A stretch of DNA of 64,000 nt from Branchiostoma lanceolatum (taxonomy: Eukaryota; Chordata; Leptocardii; Amphioxiformes; Branchiostomatidae), in NCBI RefSeq assembly GCF_035083965.1, contig NC_089729.1, positions 15,798,964 through 15,862,963 of the forward strand, written 5' to 3'. Position 1 is the stretch's first letter; the number at the start of each line of letters is the position of its first letter. Of this stretch, positions 34,612 through 47,159 are shown in pieces. A program made the translations under genes and the position numbers. Under the pieces are notes generated by a model. The model made no database searches, was not told the origin of the DNA, and saw only the letters and a program-made list of their open reading frames with translations.

Positions 34612-37600
34612 GGCCACCTTGTGGTAGTATCCAGTATTGCATCTCTGTATTCTCAATATATTCAGTACATCTCTTTGTAAGATCATTTGTTGGCACCTAA
34701 TGGTAGTTTAATATCTTATGATGATTTAGCCAGGGTGAGATTTTCAGACCAGATTGGAAATGAATGCAGGATAATATTTTGTTCCATAGGGCCAAATCCA
34801 TCTAATCATCATTTTTTTATTTCACAAAATATTGGGAAAATGGGTATAAATGGTGTTGGGATTTTTATACTTTCAATTTTAGTTAGATGGCAGCAACTTT
34901 GGGGTTAATATAAAGGCAGAGACTTTGGCTGCAGAGGAAAATCCTTGAATGGGAACTTCGACCTTCTTCCTAAGGAAGTCTTTTTTGTACCAGAAATGTA
35001 TTAGTTACAGGGTTAGACAGAAAGTTTTTTTAAAACTTGTAGATTGTATAAAATCATTGAATTTTGAATGAACCAATGGGATTGGTTTGCACATGTAGAT
35101 TAGCATTTCTATGCATGATAAAATTGATGTGGTGTTGAGGGAACTATTTCTTTAAATAATTTGCACCAAATTGAGATTGCGGACCACTGTCTAGTAGCAC
35201 TGCATGGGCATATTTCACAGGCACAATAATATATGGTATATAATATTACGATATAGATCGGTGCCTATACTTTGTATAGTTAAGAGAGTGTCATAGTTTG
35301 TGCTTGAAGACACAATGTACCTTAAGCATTAAGAAATTATGATGACTATTTAACATTATGTGTTGGGGTCATCTTATCATGTTTTTGAATCTGAATTATG
35401 ATTATTTTATTATTTCAGAAGTATCTAAGTACATTTTTGCTTTAGAACAAAAATATTGAAAGATTTCTACTACACATGTATAAAGGATTTGATACAGAAT
35501 GGGAAAGCAGTAGTTGTATTAAGAATAAGATATGTACGGTTCTTGTATAACTATAAGTCAGAAAGAGCTTAAACGTTTTTTTTTCAATCCATCTAAGGAC
35601 AACTCATCTGCTTCCATTATGAATTACACACAGATATTAAAAGGATGTGTCATATATAGAATTATAAGGCTTGTGAATTTAGCTTTGTGGTATAAGGGAT
35701 ATCAATCATCTCAATGACATGTATTTTTATTCTTTTGTTTTATGTGAACATGCATATGTATTTTATGCAGCATTTGTCCAGATTTGCTAGTAGCTCTCTA
35801 TATATTAATACTTTTGTTGTAAGCAATACTATGACACGGTTTGCAATATATTTGTTTGTACGGTATTTTTTTTGCATAGTTTATTACATTTAGGTGTACA
35901 GGGACCTATGCTGTGGAAACTACAATGTAAAGAAAATTGCTTCAGTACTGAAGACTTAATACAGACACGAGTTTGAGATCTGCAAATGTAGCTATTACAA
36001 TGAACACTATATTTCATTTGCTGGTACATGCTGAATATTGTAACTGCTTGTTTGGACTCGCACGATTACTGGTGTCCACTTTTTGGGGGTAATAAAAAGA
36101 TTTATATTAGGTGCAATAGATCTGATTCTTGCAGCTTGTTGGATGAATGCAGTGCAATGTAATGTAAGAGAAAACACTTTCAAGGGAACGATGTAGCTGC
36201 AATAAAAATGTAAGCAGCATATTATGTTACCCATGTACACTTAACTGGATGAATTGCATGTAAAATTGGACAATGCCTCATCACTAACTCGCTGTGACAA
36301 CAATGAAATGGTTTGAACTGCGTGTCGTCAAAGGGGAAGGCCCCTAACTTGTAAACAGTTCTTGTCTCAACCTTGAAAACAATGTCCTGACATGTTTCGT
36401 TTATGTCTCAGGGGCCTTCAAGAGCAGATGCATAGATTAGGCCACACCAATTTAATTTCTTGGTTAACGGATTTTTAATTTTAGCACAAAAAAAATCATG
36501 AAAACAGAAGGCTGGGGTGAAAACTTGCACCTGACCCTGTTCACTCCCTGAAACTGTGTGCACCAAATTAAAAACATTCCTCTGAGATTCTGTTTTCATG
36601 TTGTTTTTCCAATCTAGCATTTTTTTTTTCATTCCGTATCAAGAAAATAAATTGGTGTGGCCTTATGCCTACTATCTGATGCGAATGTAAAGAGATTATG
36701 ATGATTGTTGTAAACCTTTTTGTTTATACATGTAAAGCTGCCTGGTACCGTGTAAGTACACTCTACCAGAAACATTTTGTATTTCTTAAAAAAACTCTAC
36801 AGTCCTATCCTTTGTTCATGTACAAACAACCTACAAGTTAAGGGTTTTGGCCACAGCAGTTTATTATTCATTTTCTAGCATTCAATTAGCTCATTAATTA
36901 ACTTCCAGCTTAAGCAGAGTTCAAACATACATTCAGGGTAAAGGCTACTTTAAATGGACCTAGAATCACCCCACTGGCACTGTACTTGTATATATACATT
37001 GTTAGAGATGCTGTATTTTTGTGGAAGGTTGTAGAAATTGTCACCTGGAATAAAAATTTCAAAGGTTAGAAGTTCTGTGCTTTGTTGTTGATTATATATA
37101 ACATATAAATATAGTTATTACTTGAAAGTGACCAGAAGAACAATGGAACTCAATGTTTCTCAATACCAGATCTGTAATGAAATGTTTATTGTTGACACTA
37201 CAAAATGACTATCCCTTGCCCATCCTAGACATTTCACGAGATGTAGTTTAAGAACAAAATATATCTTTATTCCCACGGAATTCTGCAATCTATGAACTAC
37301 TCTTTTCTATCTCCCGCTTACCTAATTTGAGATATGATACTAGTAGTATAGATAGTACATCTGATGGATATATCACAGTATAGATAGTTTATTGTTGTTT
37401 ACTCCTACAAAACATTCTCAAGTGTCACTCATCTTCAATGAATGTAACTCCGACATATAGGTCACCCTTGTTATTGGCACCTGTGTTACCTAAACTTACT
37501 TTGCTGTAGAATTCTGATAAAAGTCTGGACAAACAGTATTACATGTTTACCAAATGTCAACAGACATGAACTTTGTGTACCATATATCTAGCATTCTTTT

Positions 37601-37623
37601 CATTCCATATTTGCTCTGTTTTC
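34612..37623. other. 3' UTR and intergenic sequence downstream of SLC35A1-type gene
   Basis: About 3 kb, AT-rich, without coding features. An AATAAA at 37,049-37,054 on the plus strand could be the distal polyadenylation signal. A palindromic MITE lies at 36,439-36,663. Confidence 0.5.
36439..36663. mobile_element. Palindromic MITE, AGGCCACACCAATTTAAT ends (copy 1)
   Basis: Left end AGGCCACACCAATTTAATTT; right end AAATAAATTGGTGTGGCCT. The interior carries ATCATGAAAACAGAAGGCTG on the left arm and its complement (TTCTGTTTTCATG) on the right, separated by about 60 bp. A tighter palindrome of the same family is at 41,512-41,697. Confidence 0.8.
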
Positions 37624-38109
37624 TTAAAGGCACCCAGAGTATTTTCTGAGGCTTGAAAACTGGAAATATTCTAGTTGCCGTAATCTTTATAAAATTGACA
37701 TTTAATGCCACTGTTTACCACTTTTGCGTGCGGATTTCTTATCAAAAGTGCTCAAAAGCGGCAGAAAGATAAGCTACATGGTGATCTTTTAGTTTCACGC
37801 GCCTAGTGTAAATAGACCGATACCATAGCGCCGCCCACCTCCTTCAAAACGTAGCAATGCAAACATTTGACGGACATGCAGTCACTTTCTCATTGGTTGA
37901 ACCGCTAATTGTGATGGACAGTAAGGATCAGTCTATTAGGGCTTGGATTTTCTATCAGTTCTCACCACACAACGACATCGTATCTTTGCTCCTTTAATGT
38001 CGATATGTAATGGTATTGTGTTATTGAAACACTATGTGTGGGAATGACTAGAAATTGGAGTTTTTTTATTCAAGTTCCAAGCCTCATAAAATGCTCTGGA
38101 TGCCTTTAA
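37624..38109. mobile_element. MITE with TTAAAGGCACCCAGAG terminal inverted repeats, downstream of POLD2
   Basis: Left end TTAAAGGCACCCAGAGTATT; right end reverse-complements to TTAAAGGCATCCAGAGCATT, with GAGGCTTG following in both arms. About 486 bp. It ends 34 bp from the POLD2 stop codon. The minus strand has AATAAA at 38,070-38,065 inside the element, well placed as the POLD2 polyadenylation signal. Confidence 0.8.
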
Positions 38110-38142
38110 TGAGACAGTAGGATGATGAAGGAAAATATGTTG

Positions 38143-41100
38143 TTATTCCTGCATGGGTTGTTCTCCCTCCTCCCAGGCGGCTTGAACCTGTAGGACCTCA
38201 CACTGCAGTGTCCTGAGGTTCACCAGTACACAGGACTGTGTCTGGGAGAACTTGGGAACAGTCACAAGCAGCGCCCTCTGTCCACTGTCACCTGAACAAC
38301 AAAAAGTTAAAATGTATACTAGATTTGATTTGATTTGATTCGACTGTAGAAAAGTACAGCAAGGACTACCCAACTAGCCGAAGGCTATTACAAAGGGTTA
38401 GTCCTGGGAACAGTATTCAAAGTTCAATACAAACTTTCACAAAGTGCGTCAGACACAAAACACAAAGTAAAATTACATAGAAGAAACAAAATCAACAAAA
38501 ACCATCACAAGACTGAAGCGCATATGGAAAAAAAAAGTATACTTCTCATAGCTTTTAGTGCTTAGTGCAATTTCTCAGTAAATTCCATGCATAAAAAAAT
38601 CAACCAACATCTAGCGGCAATTAGCCTTCTATAAAATCAGTTAAAGCATCAACAAAAATGTTGAAAAAGTTTGTGGCGGTCCTACCTTTCAAAATCTTGC
38701 TCTGGAACTTGGCCTGATTGCCCACAAAGTACACATGGGGACAGCTCTCCAATATGAAGGGATCCGAGTCATGGAATGGATAACTTCCTGCGTGAGAAAA
38801 TGAGTTGAAATTTTGTGTACCAATGTAGCAAAAAGGGTCCAATAGCCTATACAGGCCGTACACTATTGGAAGGCAGACCATCCCTGTCCTTCCTCTGCAA
38901 CCAAAGTCAGGTACCCATTTTACACCTGGGTGGGGTGAGGAAAGTCGTGTTAAGTACCTTTGTTGGCAACACAATGTCTAGCCAGGAATCAAAAAGAAAA
39001 AACTAAAAGAACACTGCCAACAAGGAGAAAGACATGTCTTCCACGCATGTAATGTATCAGGTAGTATGCTAGTGTAATAAAGCGCATATCAAATATGTGT
39101 AAGCAGATGTGTTTAAGTAGAGCACTCCCTTAGCTTACTGAGAAATGGACATTGAGTATGACTAAGGCTGTGCAAGGCAGTGCAAGACGGCACTGGGCTG
39201 TCCATTGCCCGAGACTTGCTACTTCCTTCATCATGTCCCTTTGTAATTTATCTTGTGACTCAGTCTGTCAGAGAAGATTGAGAAACAAATAAAATGAGTA
39301 CTAGTAACCGAGTGTGTTAAGCAAAACAGACTGGGATTAAGGATAGAGAGGAGAGGACATGCAGAGTGACTTGGAATAAAGATCTTTCCCATCTGCCACG
39401 GCAACAACTGGAGTCTGTCTTCACTTTCCATCGGAGAACCTCTCTCTGCTATTCCTTTACACTAGCCTAATCACTTAGCCACTGACAGCACATACACGTT
39501 TTTTTATGTCTTCCACACTGACCTAATGTATCAGGTGCTGTAGGTGCGACGTGTCCCACAGTCAACGTTTTCTCCAGAATTTCTAGAGAGTTCTCCAGAC
39601 TGCTGTACTTGTAGATGTCATCCACATTCTGTCCAGACGTCCCCAGAAACCTGCACAGAGAAATATATTGTAAAATGTAATGCAAATGCATTTATGTTTG
39701 CGGGGATTGAATTTTGTGGGAGAAAATGGGAGTGCTCGCAGTGGTTTTAAATTTTCAATTGAAACAATGGGGTAGGTGATCAGAAAACAGAACAACCATG
39801 TTACCTGTGGTTTTAAGTTTGTGATGAACTCTTCTACATTGTATCATTGTACATGTAAAAATGGGCTGTCCTTGTGGTGTAGTGGGTCTGCGTTTCTGTC
39901 ACTTACCACATCTGGTTCAAATTACGAGGAGACAGAAGGCCCGATTTCGCGCCCAGGTAGGACATGTCTGGATAAGAGGCGCATTGAGTCATACCAAAGA
40001 CTTTATAAAAATGGTACATACTTCTGAAACAGTATGGAAGTTAAACACACTCAACTGCCAGTGGACTAGCCCCCTGCTACAGTGATTGCACCCCAGTGTG
40101 GCCCAGGGCTACCAAACAGAGATGGGCCCCCGCCCTATAAATCTTATGGTGTGTGAGGATTTTAACTTTAACAGGTAAAACTGCAAACATTAAACCACTG
40201 CAAAAATTTCAACATTCACAGTATTCACACCTGACACCTCCAACGCTGGCCTCGTACGGGTTGGGAACAGTGTGCATTGTGGGATACTTCATGGCGCGGG
40301 GAAACATGCAGCGGTGCAGCGGCTGCTGCGGGAGCACGTGATTGGCCGGGTCAAAATCTCCTGGCATCACGTCGACGTCAACACAGGACTAAAAAAAAAG
40401 AAAACATTTCTGAGAGGAAAAAAGGCTCCTAACATAAGCATCTACTTTAAGAGTGTATTTGTTACATGTACAATATATTTGTTATATATACAAGGCTTTT
40501 CTATTCAATCATATAATCTAAAACACACAGATACAATAATCAAGAGAAGGGATGTATAGTTTTTTTAAGATATAAGCTTCACTTTTTCTTTGCATTAATT
40601 CTCAAATGGTTTTACATCATCAACAAAATATCCACATATTCACTTTCATTTTCATAGTACAACTTAGCATTTAACTGTTGATATATACAGCTACTCACCG
40701 ATAGCTGGACTAGAAAGTCATCCAAAACTTTCATGGCCTCCACACTTCCAGCAGCAGTTTTCCTGGACAAATACTTAGCCTGACAAACAAATATAGATGT
40801 CAGTCAATGGCACAGTTCTGCAATGTTTTTCTGGGGTAAAATCTAAGGCCATATTGATTTGATTAAATGGATGGCATCCTCTGGGGACCCCAAAACGAAT
40901 GCAAGTGTGCGAATGAAAAAAAAATTTGGCTCCCCCAAAAAGTTGCCTTCATTATGAAATCTACGTAGTCAAGAAGGATACACTTTGACATTCTTTTTTT
41001 GCAATTCGCAGCATATATTTTCTAATTTTACAGCTGCTATTTACGATTTACAGTATAGCCGAAAACAGAATTTTGGGAAATGAAAATTGTCATCCATATA

Positions 41101-44100
41101 ATCAAATCATGATCAGCATGGCCTAAAATAGATATATCATTCAAAAGTAAAAGAAGCAATGTGTTGTTTATGATACCTTTGTCAGCGAATCCTTGTCCTG
41201 TGTGGACTCACTGAGAGAGTTTCCTGCCACAATGACCCTGACGATGTTAGCCGCTGACTTCTGGTCACCCACGTCTCCCAGCTGCCCAGTAACCAAGTCC
41301 ACCAATAGCTGTAGCTCTAACAGGTTGTCTTGGTTACTGCCAATCCCAAGGCCCGATACAAGCACGACAAACCTGAGACAAAGGAAACACACCGTTTTAG
41401 TCTTTATTTTTACTTTACAACTTAAATTTTTAATGCAAAGGCAGCCTTTCTGAGAATTTCACAGAATTATCAATGTACAGACAAACCTGTACAAGTGGCC
41501 AACTGTACATAAGGCCACATCAATTTAATATCTTGGTAAACGGATTTTTATTTTCCAAAAAAAAAAATTTAGAAAAAAAAATCATGAAAACAGAAGGCTG
41601 GCCCAGCCTTCTGTTTTCATGATTTTTTTTTTCTAATTTTTTTATTTTTTTTTGAAAATAAAGATCTGTTAACCAAGAAATTAAATTGGTATGGCCTAAG
41701 GACCACCTGATCAATGTGACCACTTTTTGGTGGCCCCTTGGATAATTCCTAGTAGTGACAGCATTGAGGTTTTTGGTTCGTCACTACCGTGGATGATAAT
41801 TACAGTTCTATGCACCCTTGCTTTAGCTGTGCAACACACCTACTAATTCTCATGCGGCCAGCTTTTTCAAAAACTTTTCTTGTTTGCATAGACACAAGCA
41901 TTAAGTATCCTGTCTATAGAAACCACCTGTAGACATAGACCTGATTTTATCAGTCCCCTGAGTAGTCTTCATGGGTAGATTTGACCCTGATGCACAGTAG
42001 TGTAGAGAGAGATGTAAATAACCTGTCTTCCTCTGGTGTCTGTACTGAGTTCTGTGTAGGTAGGTCAGCATAGCAGAAATCATTCACCTGGAACCTACCA
42101 GACTCATCTTCTGCTCCGTACACTGCCACAATAGTGCCTACAGATCAAACAAACCACATTGAACTACCATCACAATCCAAGGCCACCATATCATAAATTG
42201 TACAGTGAAGATTCATGTGCCTTTTTGGATAAGAGAAGGGATGATATTGTGGAAGCCCCAAAAAAATTTGAAAATGTTTAGTATTTGACGAAATGTCTAT
42301 TTAAAGATTTTGAAAGACTTTAAAAGATTTGACTGAGACATAATGTGGCGTCATGTGGCGCAAGTGTAGAGCACGCGGCTGTCAAACAATGGGACCCGAG
42401 ATCTAATCCCGGGTTGTGCCCAGAGACATGTCTGAACTTACGCCCCGACGTTGTACCCTTGGGAAAGGCACTTAACACGACTTTCCTCACTTCACTCAGG
42501 TGTAAATGAGTACCTAGCTCATCTAGGGTTAGGGACGTCCCTCGGATAGGACGTTAAATGGAGGTCCCGTGTTTGGGGAGAGCCACACCCTGCACACTTT
42601 TCGAAAAAGAGAAGGGGCATGCCCCGGTGTGGGATGGTCCATATCTTACAGTCCGGTCTGGGATGACATCTTGAAAAGATGATCACCTGTTATGTCAATC
42701 CTTCCACAAAATGTGGTAAATCAAAATAAAGAAATAAATACATAAACAATAAAGACTTTAAAAGATTTGACTGAGACATAATAGCTTCTTACCTGTTACA
42801 GATGTTTGGACATCCAGCTTCCCCTCTAGTGATACTCTCTGTACTTCATCCTCCAGGATCAAGTTATCTGCATCTTCTGTGTACTTAGCCCTGGGAGGCT
42901 GGGGCATTGCTCCCTCCTGGAAAAGTACAATCAGCATTTTTTGTTTGTCTGTTTGCCCCTACGACCACTGAGGTCATGGGTCATGAGTGAGTGTTTGCAG
43001 AGTGGACGTCCCTTAGCCTGGCCGAAAGGCTGACTGCCGCAAGAAACAGACGAGCCTGGAGACAGATCTCCATCTTCATTGCTACCTTGTCCCCCCAACG
43101 ACCCGGAGGTCAAGGGACTAGGTAGGTAGTTAGGTAGGCAATCAGTCACAGGAGATATCTATGTGACATCACATGTATATCTGTCATCTATTTTGAGTAT
43201 TCAACTCTAATTGTTTATCTATGTATTTGTATTGTATAGCTGCTGGAAGATTGTAGTACAGAGCCACAAGAGAAGCGCAACACCGCACCAAGTCGAAAAG
43301 GATGGCCTGATGTGCCTTAAAATAGGCAGAGGAGTAACTTAGGTAACTGTAAGGTGAGCTATATCTATGTAATAATATCATTGGTCATATTGGTGTCTTA
43401 AAACTTTGGCCAAAAGCATTTTAATGAATCAGACTGCAGTAAAGAGCACTTGGGGCACCAATATGAAAGATAGCTTTCATTGATTTGATACAATAATTAC
43501 AAAATTATGCAAGTGAAGTCATTCCATCGGCGAGTTGCCGCTTCCTATTTTCTCCATACACACTGACACTCATACAAAAATTTAAATGCATCATCCGTGC
43601 TGTATCAAATTGTGAGAATCAGACATCTGCTACCTTTAGATGACCCAATAAGCCAGTTCACGGATTTAACAACTTGCATGTGCAGCGAGAGAGATCCATT
43701 GTGGGTAAAAGGTGAAGGCCATACGTGTTTTGTTTGTCTCAGGGGGCCTCCAACTTTGACCCACATTTCATATTGCTGCGCATGCCCAGTCTAATCCGTG
43801 TATCTGTATCTGTATCTATATAGCCGGTATAACCGCCATTCGGCAAAACACACCAGCTTCGCAGGCACGCTGCGCAGCAGCAGCTGGTTATATTACGCCG
43901 AACGACCTGTCGCGTCTAACCTTCGCAACAAACTACATGCATTGTTTAAAGCTGTCTAATGAGGATGCTTCCACGTTACTTGGTTGCAACGAGTTCCACT
44001 CTACGATCTTTCTAGGAAGATACGAATTGTGGCCTGGTTTATTGTGCCACGTTTACAGAACTAGCTGTGCAGTTGACCTGACCTCCTCGCTGATGTCCTT

Positions 44101-45527
44101 CAGGATGCTGGGTTTGAGCTCCATGTGTTTGAAGAGAGTGCCAATCACCACACAGGTCTCCCCCGTCTCCATCTCTGACAGCTTCCTGATGCACACATCA
44201 TCACCTGTAGGGGACGGGAGGTGGGCAAATCTGAATCAACAATTTCTCTGTGCGAAGGAATGCGGCCTCACCACAGAGTGCGGCCTCACCAACGTGGACC
44301 CGCTGGACAGAGCCGCTTGGAGGCGCTGTGTGAAGACTGGCCGACTGCTGCCTACCCCTGCGTCAGGGAACCCTGCAGCAGTATAATCTAATACTGGATA
44401 CTACTACTACTACTAGAAAGATGTCGGTTAGCTTGAAGAATGAATCCACTCTACTTTATACTGCATACTCCTCAATGGATGGATCTTTGCTGCATCTCGA
44501 GTCTTCTGGAACTGCAGACCCAGAATGATCTCACCAATAAACAATCCCGTACATCACAAGAAGGCAGTGAAAGATGCCAGTTAGCTTGAGGAATGAATCC
44601 AAGTCTACTCCATACAACAATTCCTAAACTAGAAAGCATTAGTACTAGTAATTTTTTTAGCAAATACGTACATGAAGCTGCAAAATCATTCGCAGGAGTT
44701 AACAAGATATGCTGTTATTGAGTAATGGCACTGAACCTTAATCTGACACTTTTGAGAAAATGCAACAAACAGCCAAAAATCAATCAAAAGCCAGTTACAC
44801 CGAGGTAAGATGGACACATCATATCACAGTTGACTGCATTGTCCTAAAAATGTCATGGCTACCCTCCCTCCCACGACATGCCCTACGTGATAAAAATGTT
44901 CTCTTCAGGGCCTTACCATTGAACATTTTTATGGTGCCTATCTTACTGTATTTTAGAAGCAATGAAAATATCTTGCATATTTTTAGCGGCAGGTCTTAAC
45001 TTACAGGGGAGTACTGAAAACTGTTGGATTAAGGTTGCGTCGGATTAGGTTCAGTGCCGTCACTTAGTTTCTAAATATGTCACAAAGTTATGTTTTTATA
45101 TTTTTGAATGCGGATCGATGCAGATGAGTGTAAAACAGGTTTTGCTTATCACAATTCACAAACATATCATTACCCTTTATTCATTAGTCATTGCTCACTA
45201 ACTTCCTTATGATAATCCAAATTATGAAAAAGTACCAGGATGTTGGACCTAGCCCCCTCCCCCACAAATATATACACGTATCTTGACAAGTGCACCTTGT
45301 AGACACTTACCCCATTTTCTCTTCGCTGCCTTTACCAGTCTTGCCTTCATGACCCACAGCCTAACGGCATAGATGTGCGCATACTGTCTGCCGAAGTTCC
45401 GCTGCTTCAACATGAAACGTTCGGAAAGGTTTTCGTACGAACACTGGGCTCGTTCAAACTGCACCATGTCTTCAGTGGTCGGCTCTTGCAAGAGGGTGCC
45501 CTCCTCGTTTGGATCCTTTGAGAACAT
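38143..45527 (-). CDS. POLD2: DNA polymerase delta subunit 2 (regulatory p50 subunit)
   Basis: Small subunit of the replicative polymerase delta holoenzyme, nuclear, bridging the catalytic subunit and POLD3. Ten exons on the minus strand: 45311-45527, 44083-44204, 42793-42916, 42023-42137, 41177-41372, 40699-40779, 40231-40388, 39523-39650, 38686-38787, 38143-38291; phases close to give 463 residues (human protein about 469). Landmarks along the chain: [32 protein letters not shown] (OB-fold region), [32 protein letters not shown], the phosphodiesterase-like fold with [43 protein letters not shown]-like [10 protein letters not shown] and [19 protein letters not shown]. As in the family, the phosphodiesterase site is not expected to be active. 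The start ATG follows a possible acceptor at 45,543, so an upstream non-coding exon is possible. Confidence 0.95.
39855..40150 (+). mobile_element. tRNA-derived SINE (third type)
   Basis: Head TCCTTGTGGTGTAGTGGGTC (A box) and CATCTGGTTCAAATTACGAG (B box), spaced as in a tRNA promoter, followed by a unique body with CGCCCAGGTAGGACATG and CCCCAGTGTGGCCCAGGGCT. It lies in POLD2 intron 7, antisense to the gene. Confidence 0.55.
41474..41740. mobile_element. MITE split by a nested palindromic element
   Basis: The outer element begins TACAGACAAACCTGTACAAG and ends with CCACTTTTTGGTGGCC-type sequence. Its left end resembles the CTACAGTCAAACCTGG family at 50,514. It is interrupted at about 41,511 by the palindrome 41,512-41,697. 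Confidence 0.5.
41512..41697. mobile_element. Near-perfect palindromic MITE (copy 2)
   Basis: 186 bp with two ~92-bp arms meeting at GGCTGGCCCAGCC (about 41,600). Arms share AGGCCAYAYCAATTTAAT, CTTGGTWAAC, ATTTTC, poly-A/T and ATCATGAAAACAGAAGGC. Transcribed, it would fold into one long hairpin. It lies in POLD2 intron 4. Confidence 0.9.
42313..42782 (+). mobile_element. Full-length tRNA-derived SINE with 32-bp target-site duplication
   Basis: Perfect 32-bp direct repeats (starting AAAGACTTTAAAAGATTTGA) at 42313-42344 and 42751-42782 flank a 406-bp insert. The insert begins with a tRNA-like head (TGGCGCAAGTGTAGAGCAC as A-box arm; GGGACCCGAGATCTAATCCC as B-box region), has a conserved body (CCCTTGGGAAAGGCACTTAA; TTTGGGGAGAGCCACACCCT; CCCGGTGTGGGATGG) and ends in an A-rich AAATAAATA tail. 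The downstream duplication stops 8 bp before the donor of POLD2 exon 3 (minus-strand GT at 42792-42791). Confidence 0.92.
43800..44040 (-). mobile_element. LINE 3' fragment (same family as 23,150-24,985)
   Basis: GTATCTGTATCTGTATCTAT tail units followed by AGCCGGTATAACCGCCATTC and GCAGCAGCAGCTGGTTATAT, then the end of the RT frame (CAACGAGTTCCACTCTACGA). The order is identical to 23,140-23,345. In POLD2 intron 2, directly beside exon 2 (44083). Confidence 0.85.
44217..44395 (+). mobile_element. Probable LINE ORF C-terminus (RTE-like)
   Basis: A plus-strand frame ends [20 protein letters not shown] followed by [10 protein letters not shown] and a stop. The DRAAWRR motif near the end of a frame is typical of RTE-type retrotransposon proteins. 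Just downstream, a ~35-bp segment with GTTAGCTTGAAGAATGAATC at about 44,427 recurs at about 44,581. Confidence 0.45.
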
Positions 45528-45683
45528 CTTTAGCGAAGCCTGGGAGCCTTGACACAAAAGGAGGAACCTCTTAAGACGGCGTGCTAGCTTAAAAATTATC
45601 TAAATGCGATCAATGATAATCTCGTCAACGTTTAAACGTTAAAAAAACGAGGGAGATCACCAACTTCACGTCTACATGCTCGA

Positions 45684-45760
45684 TTTTCCCGCCATCTTGG
45701 CGGTGACGTCACAAGTCTCGCGAGATCTGAGTCAAAACTCGCGCGTATATGACGTCAGAA
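45684..45760. promoter_or_regulatory. Bidirectional promoter between POLD2 and NERD gene
   Basis: Within 41 bp: TTTCCCGCC (45685-45693, E2F-type), GCCATCTTGG (45691-45700, YY1-type), the palindrome GTGACGTCAC (45703-45712, CRE) and the palindrome TCTCGCGAGA (45716-45725, known from bidirectional promoters). A second CRE-like TGACGTCA lies near 45,750. POLD2 starts to the left on the minus strand and the NERD gene to the right; a donor GGTGAGT near 45,971 suggests a non-coding first exon for the latter. Confidence 0.75.
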
Positions 45761-47159
45761 GGAACCATGATGCAACGCGCGAGGATATCGTGTTGCGTCA
45801 CTGTTTACATCGGAAAAAGGGAAGCCTTTGTTTTGGTTCGAGTGCGCGACACCAAATTCGGCGATTTTAGCCCAAATTTGGCTTGATATGCGGTAGAAAA
45901 TATCAAGAGGTATTGAGACAATGCTTTGACTGATCAGGGTGAGGTAGAAGTCAGAGAAAAGGACAGAACGGGTGAGTTTTTAGCGTTTTGTGCAGCATTT
46001 CGTCTTTGTTTACTTTCGGCAGCTGGAGGCTGGCGGTGGCGTAGTTCTAACGCTGCAGTGTGCTTAGTCTTGGGTTTATACACTTATAACAGGTTTGCAC
46101 GTATTTTAAGACCGCAGTTAAGGTCGGCAAATTCTGTGGGCTTTTCAAATGTGTCCAATGACGAAGAAAATAGGCGAGGGTTTGAGAAAAAAAATGCTGC
46201 GTGGCGCCAAAATTAATTATCGCACAGCGGGTATCAATTTCTCAGTATTTCATGGTCCTCAAGTGATTGCATCATGACAACAGTCGTGACGACTACAGGA
46301 AAATTCAAGAATGCTCGATGATACAATAAGGAATTTTGAAAAGTGCTGTAAAGGTTCTTAGCTTATACACGATTCACACGTTAAACAACAGTTACGGGCT
46401 GTTGGTACATAATTTATATATCAGCCGTCCTTTGTTAGATCCCAAGGGACTTATTTCCTGCCATGTTGGGATGACTGTCTCTATTATTAGGTACTTTATA
46501 CGGGTGTTTATTTTTGTGTTATCCGGATACAAGCTTAATAAAGAAACAGTTTTTCTGTGTGTGAAAGGACAACTTAATAATCTGCATATGAAAATTTAAA
46601 AAAAAACATCAAGTTGTTGATAACTTAGGATTTAGCTAATGGATAGTCACACAGAGAGTTTTCACATACAACTCTTCCACGGTTGGAAAACCTAGACCTA
46701 ACCCCCAATCCCTCAAAAAAAAGGAAATATTATATTTCTAATATTATGCTGATTAATATGCATTATTTGCATCACTTTTTATTTGTGTTGCATCATTTTT
46801 GTTTACTTTAGCCCCAGGCATTTTCTATTGTGCCTTGGTAAGACAACAGTTTTAAAGTTGAGTGAAATTGGTTCCTTCTTGGCCAACATAGCACTATTAT
46901 AATAGCAGGCAGGGATTACACCCACCAGCTACATTGGACACTCTGGTGTTAGTCAACAGATGACGCTCTGAAATCAGCCATCTGATTCGTTCCAAGTAAA
47001 GTGAGTTGACTGGTACAGCTCGTGGCTCAGCCAAACTGTTGCAACTCTTTCTAATAGTCATCATCCTGAAATCTACGAGTTGATGTGAGATCTTAAACAA
47101 TGTCATAACCATCAAGCAAAAAAAAAAAACAAGACTCGAAGTATAAGGTATCAAATATT

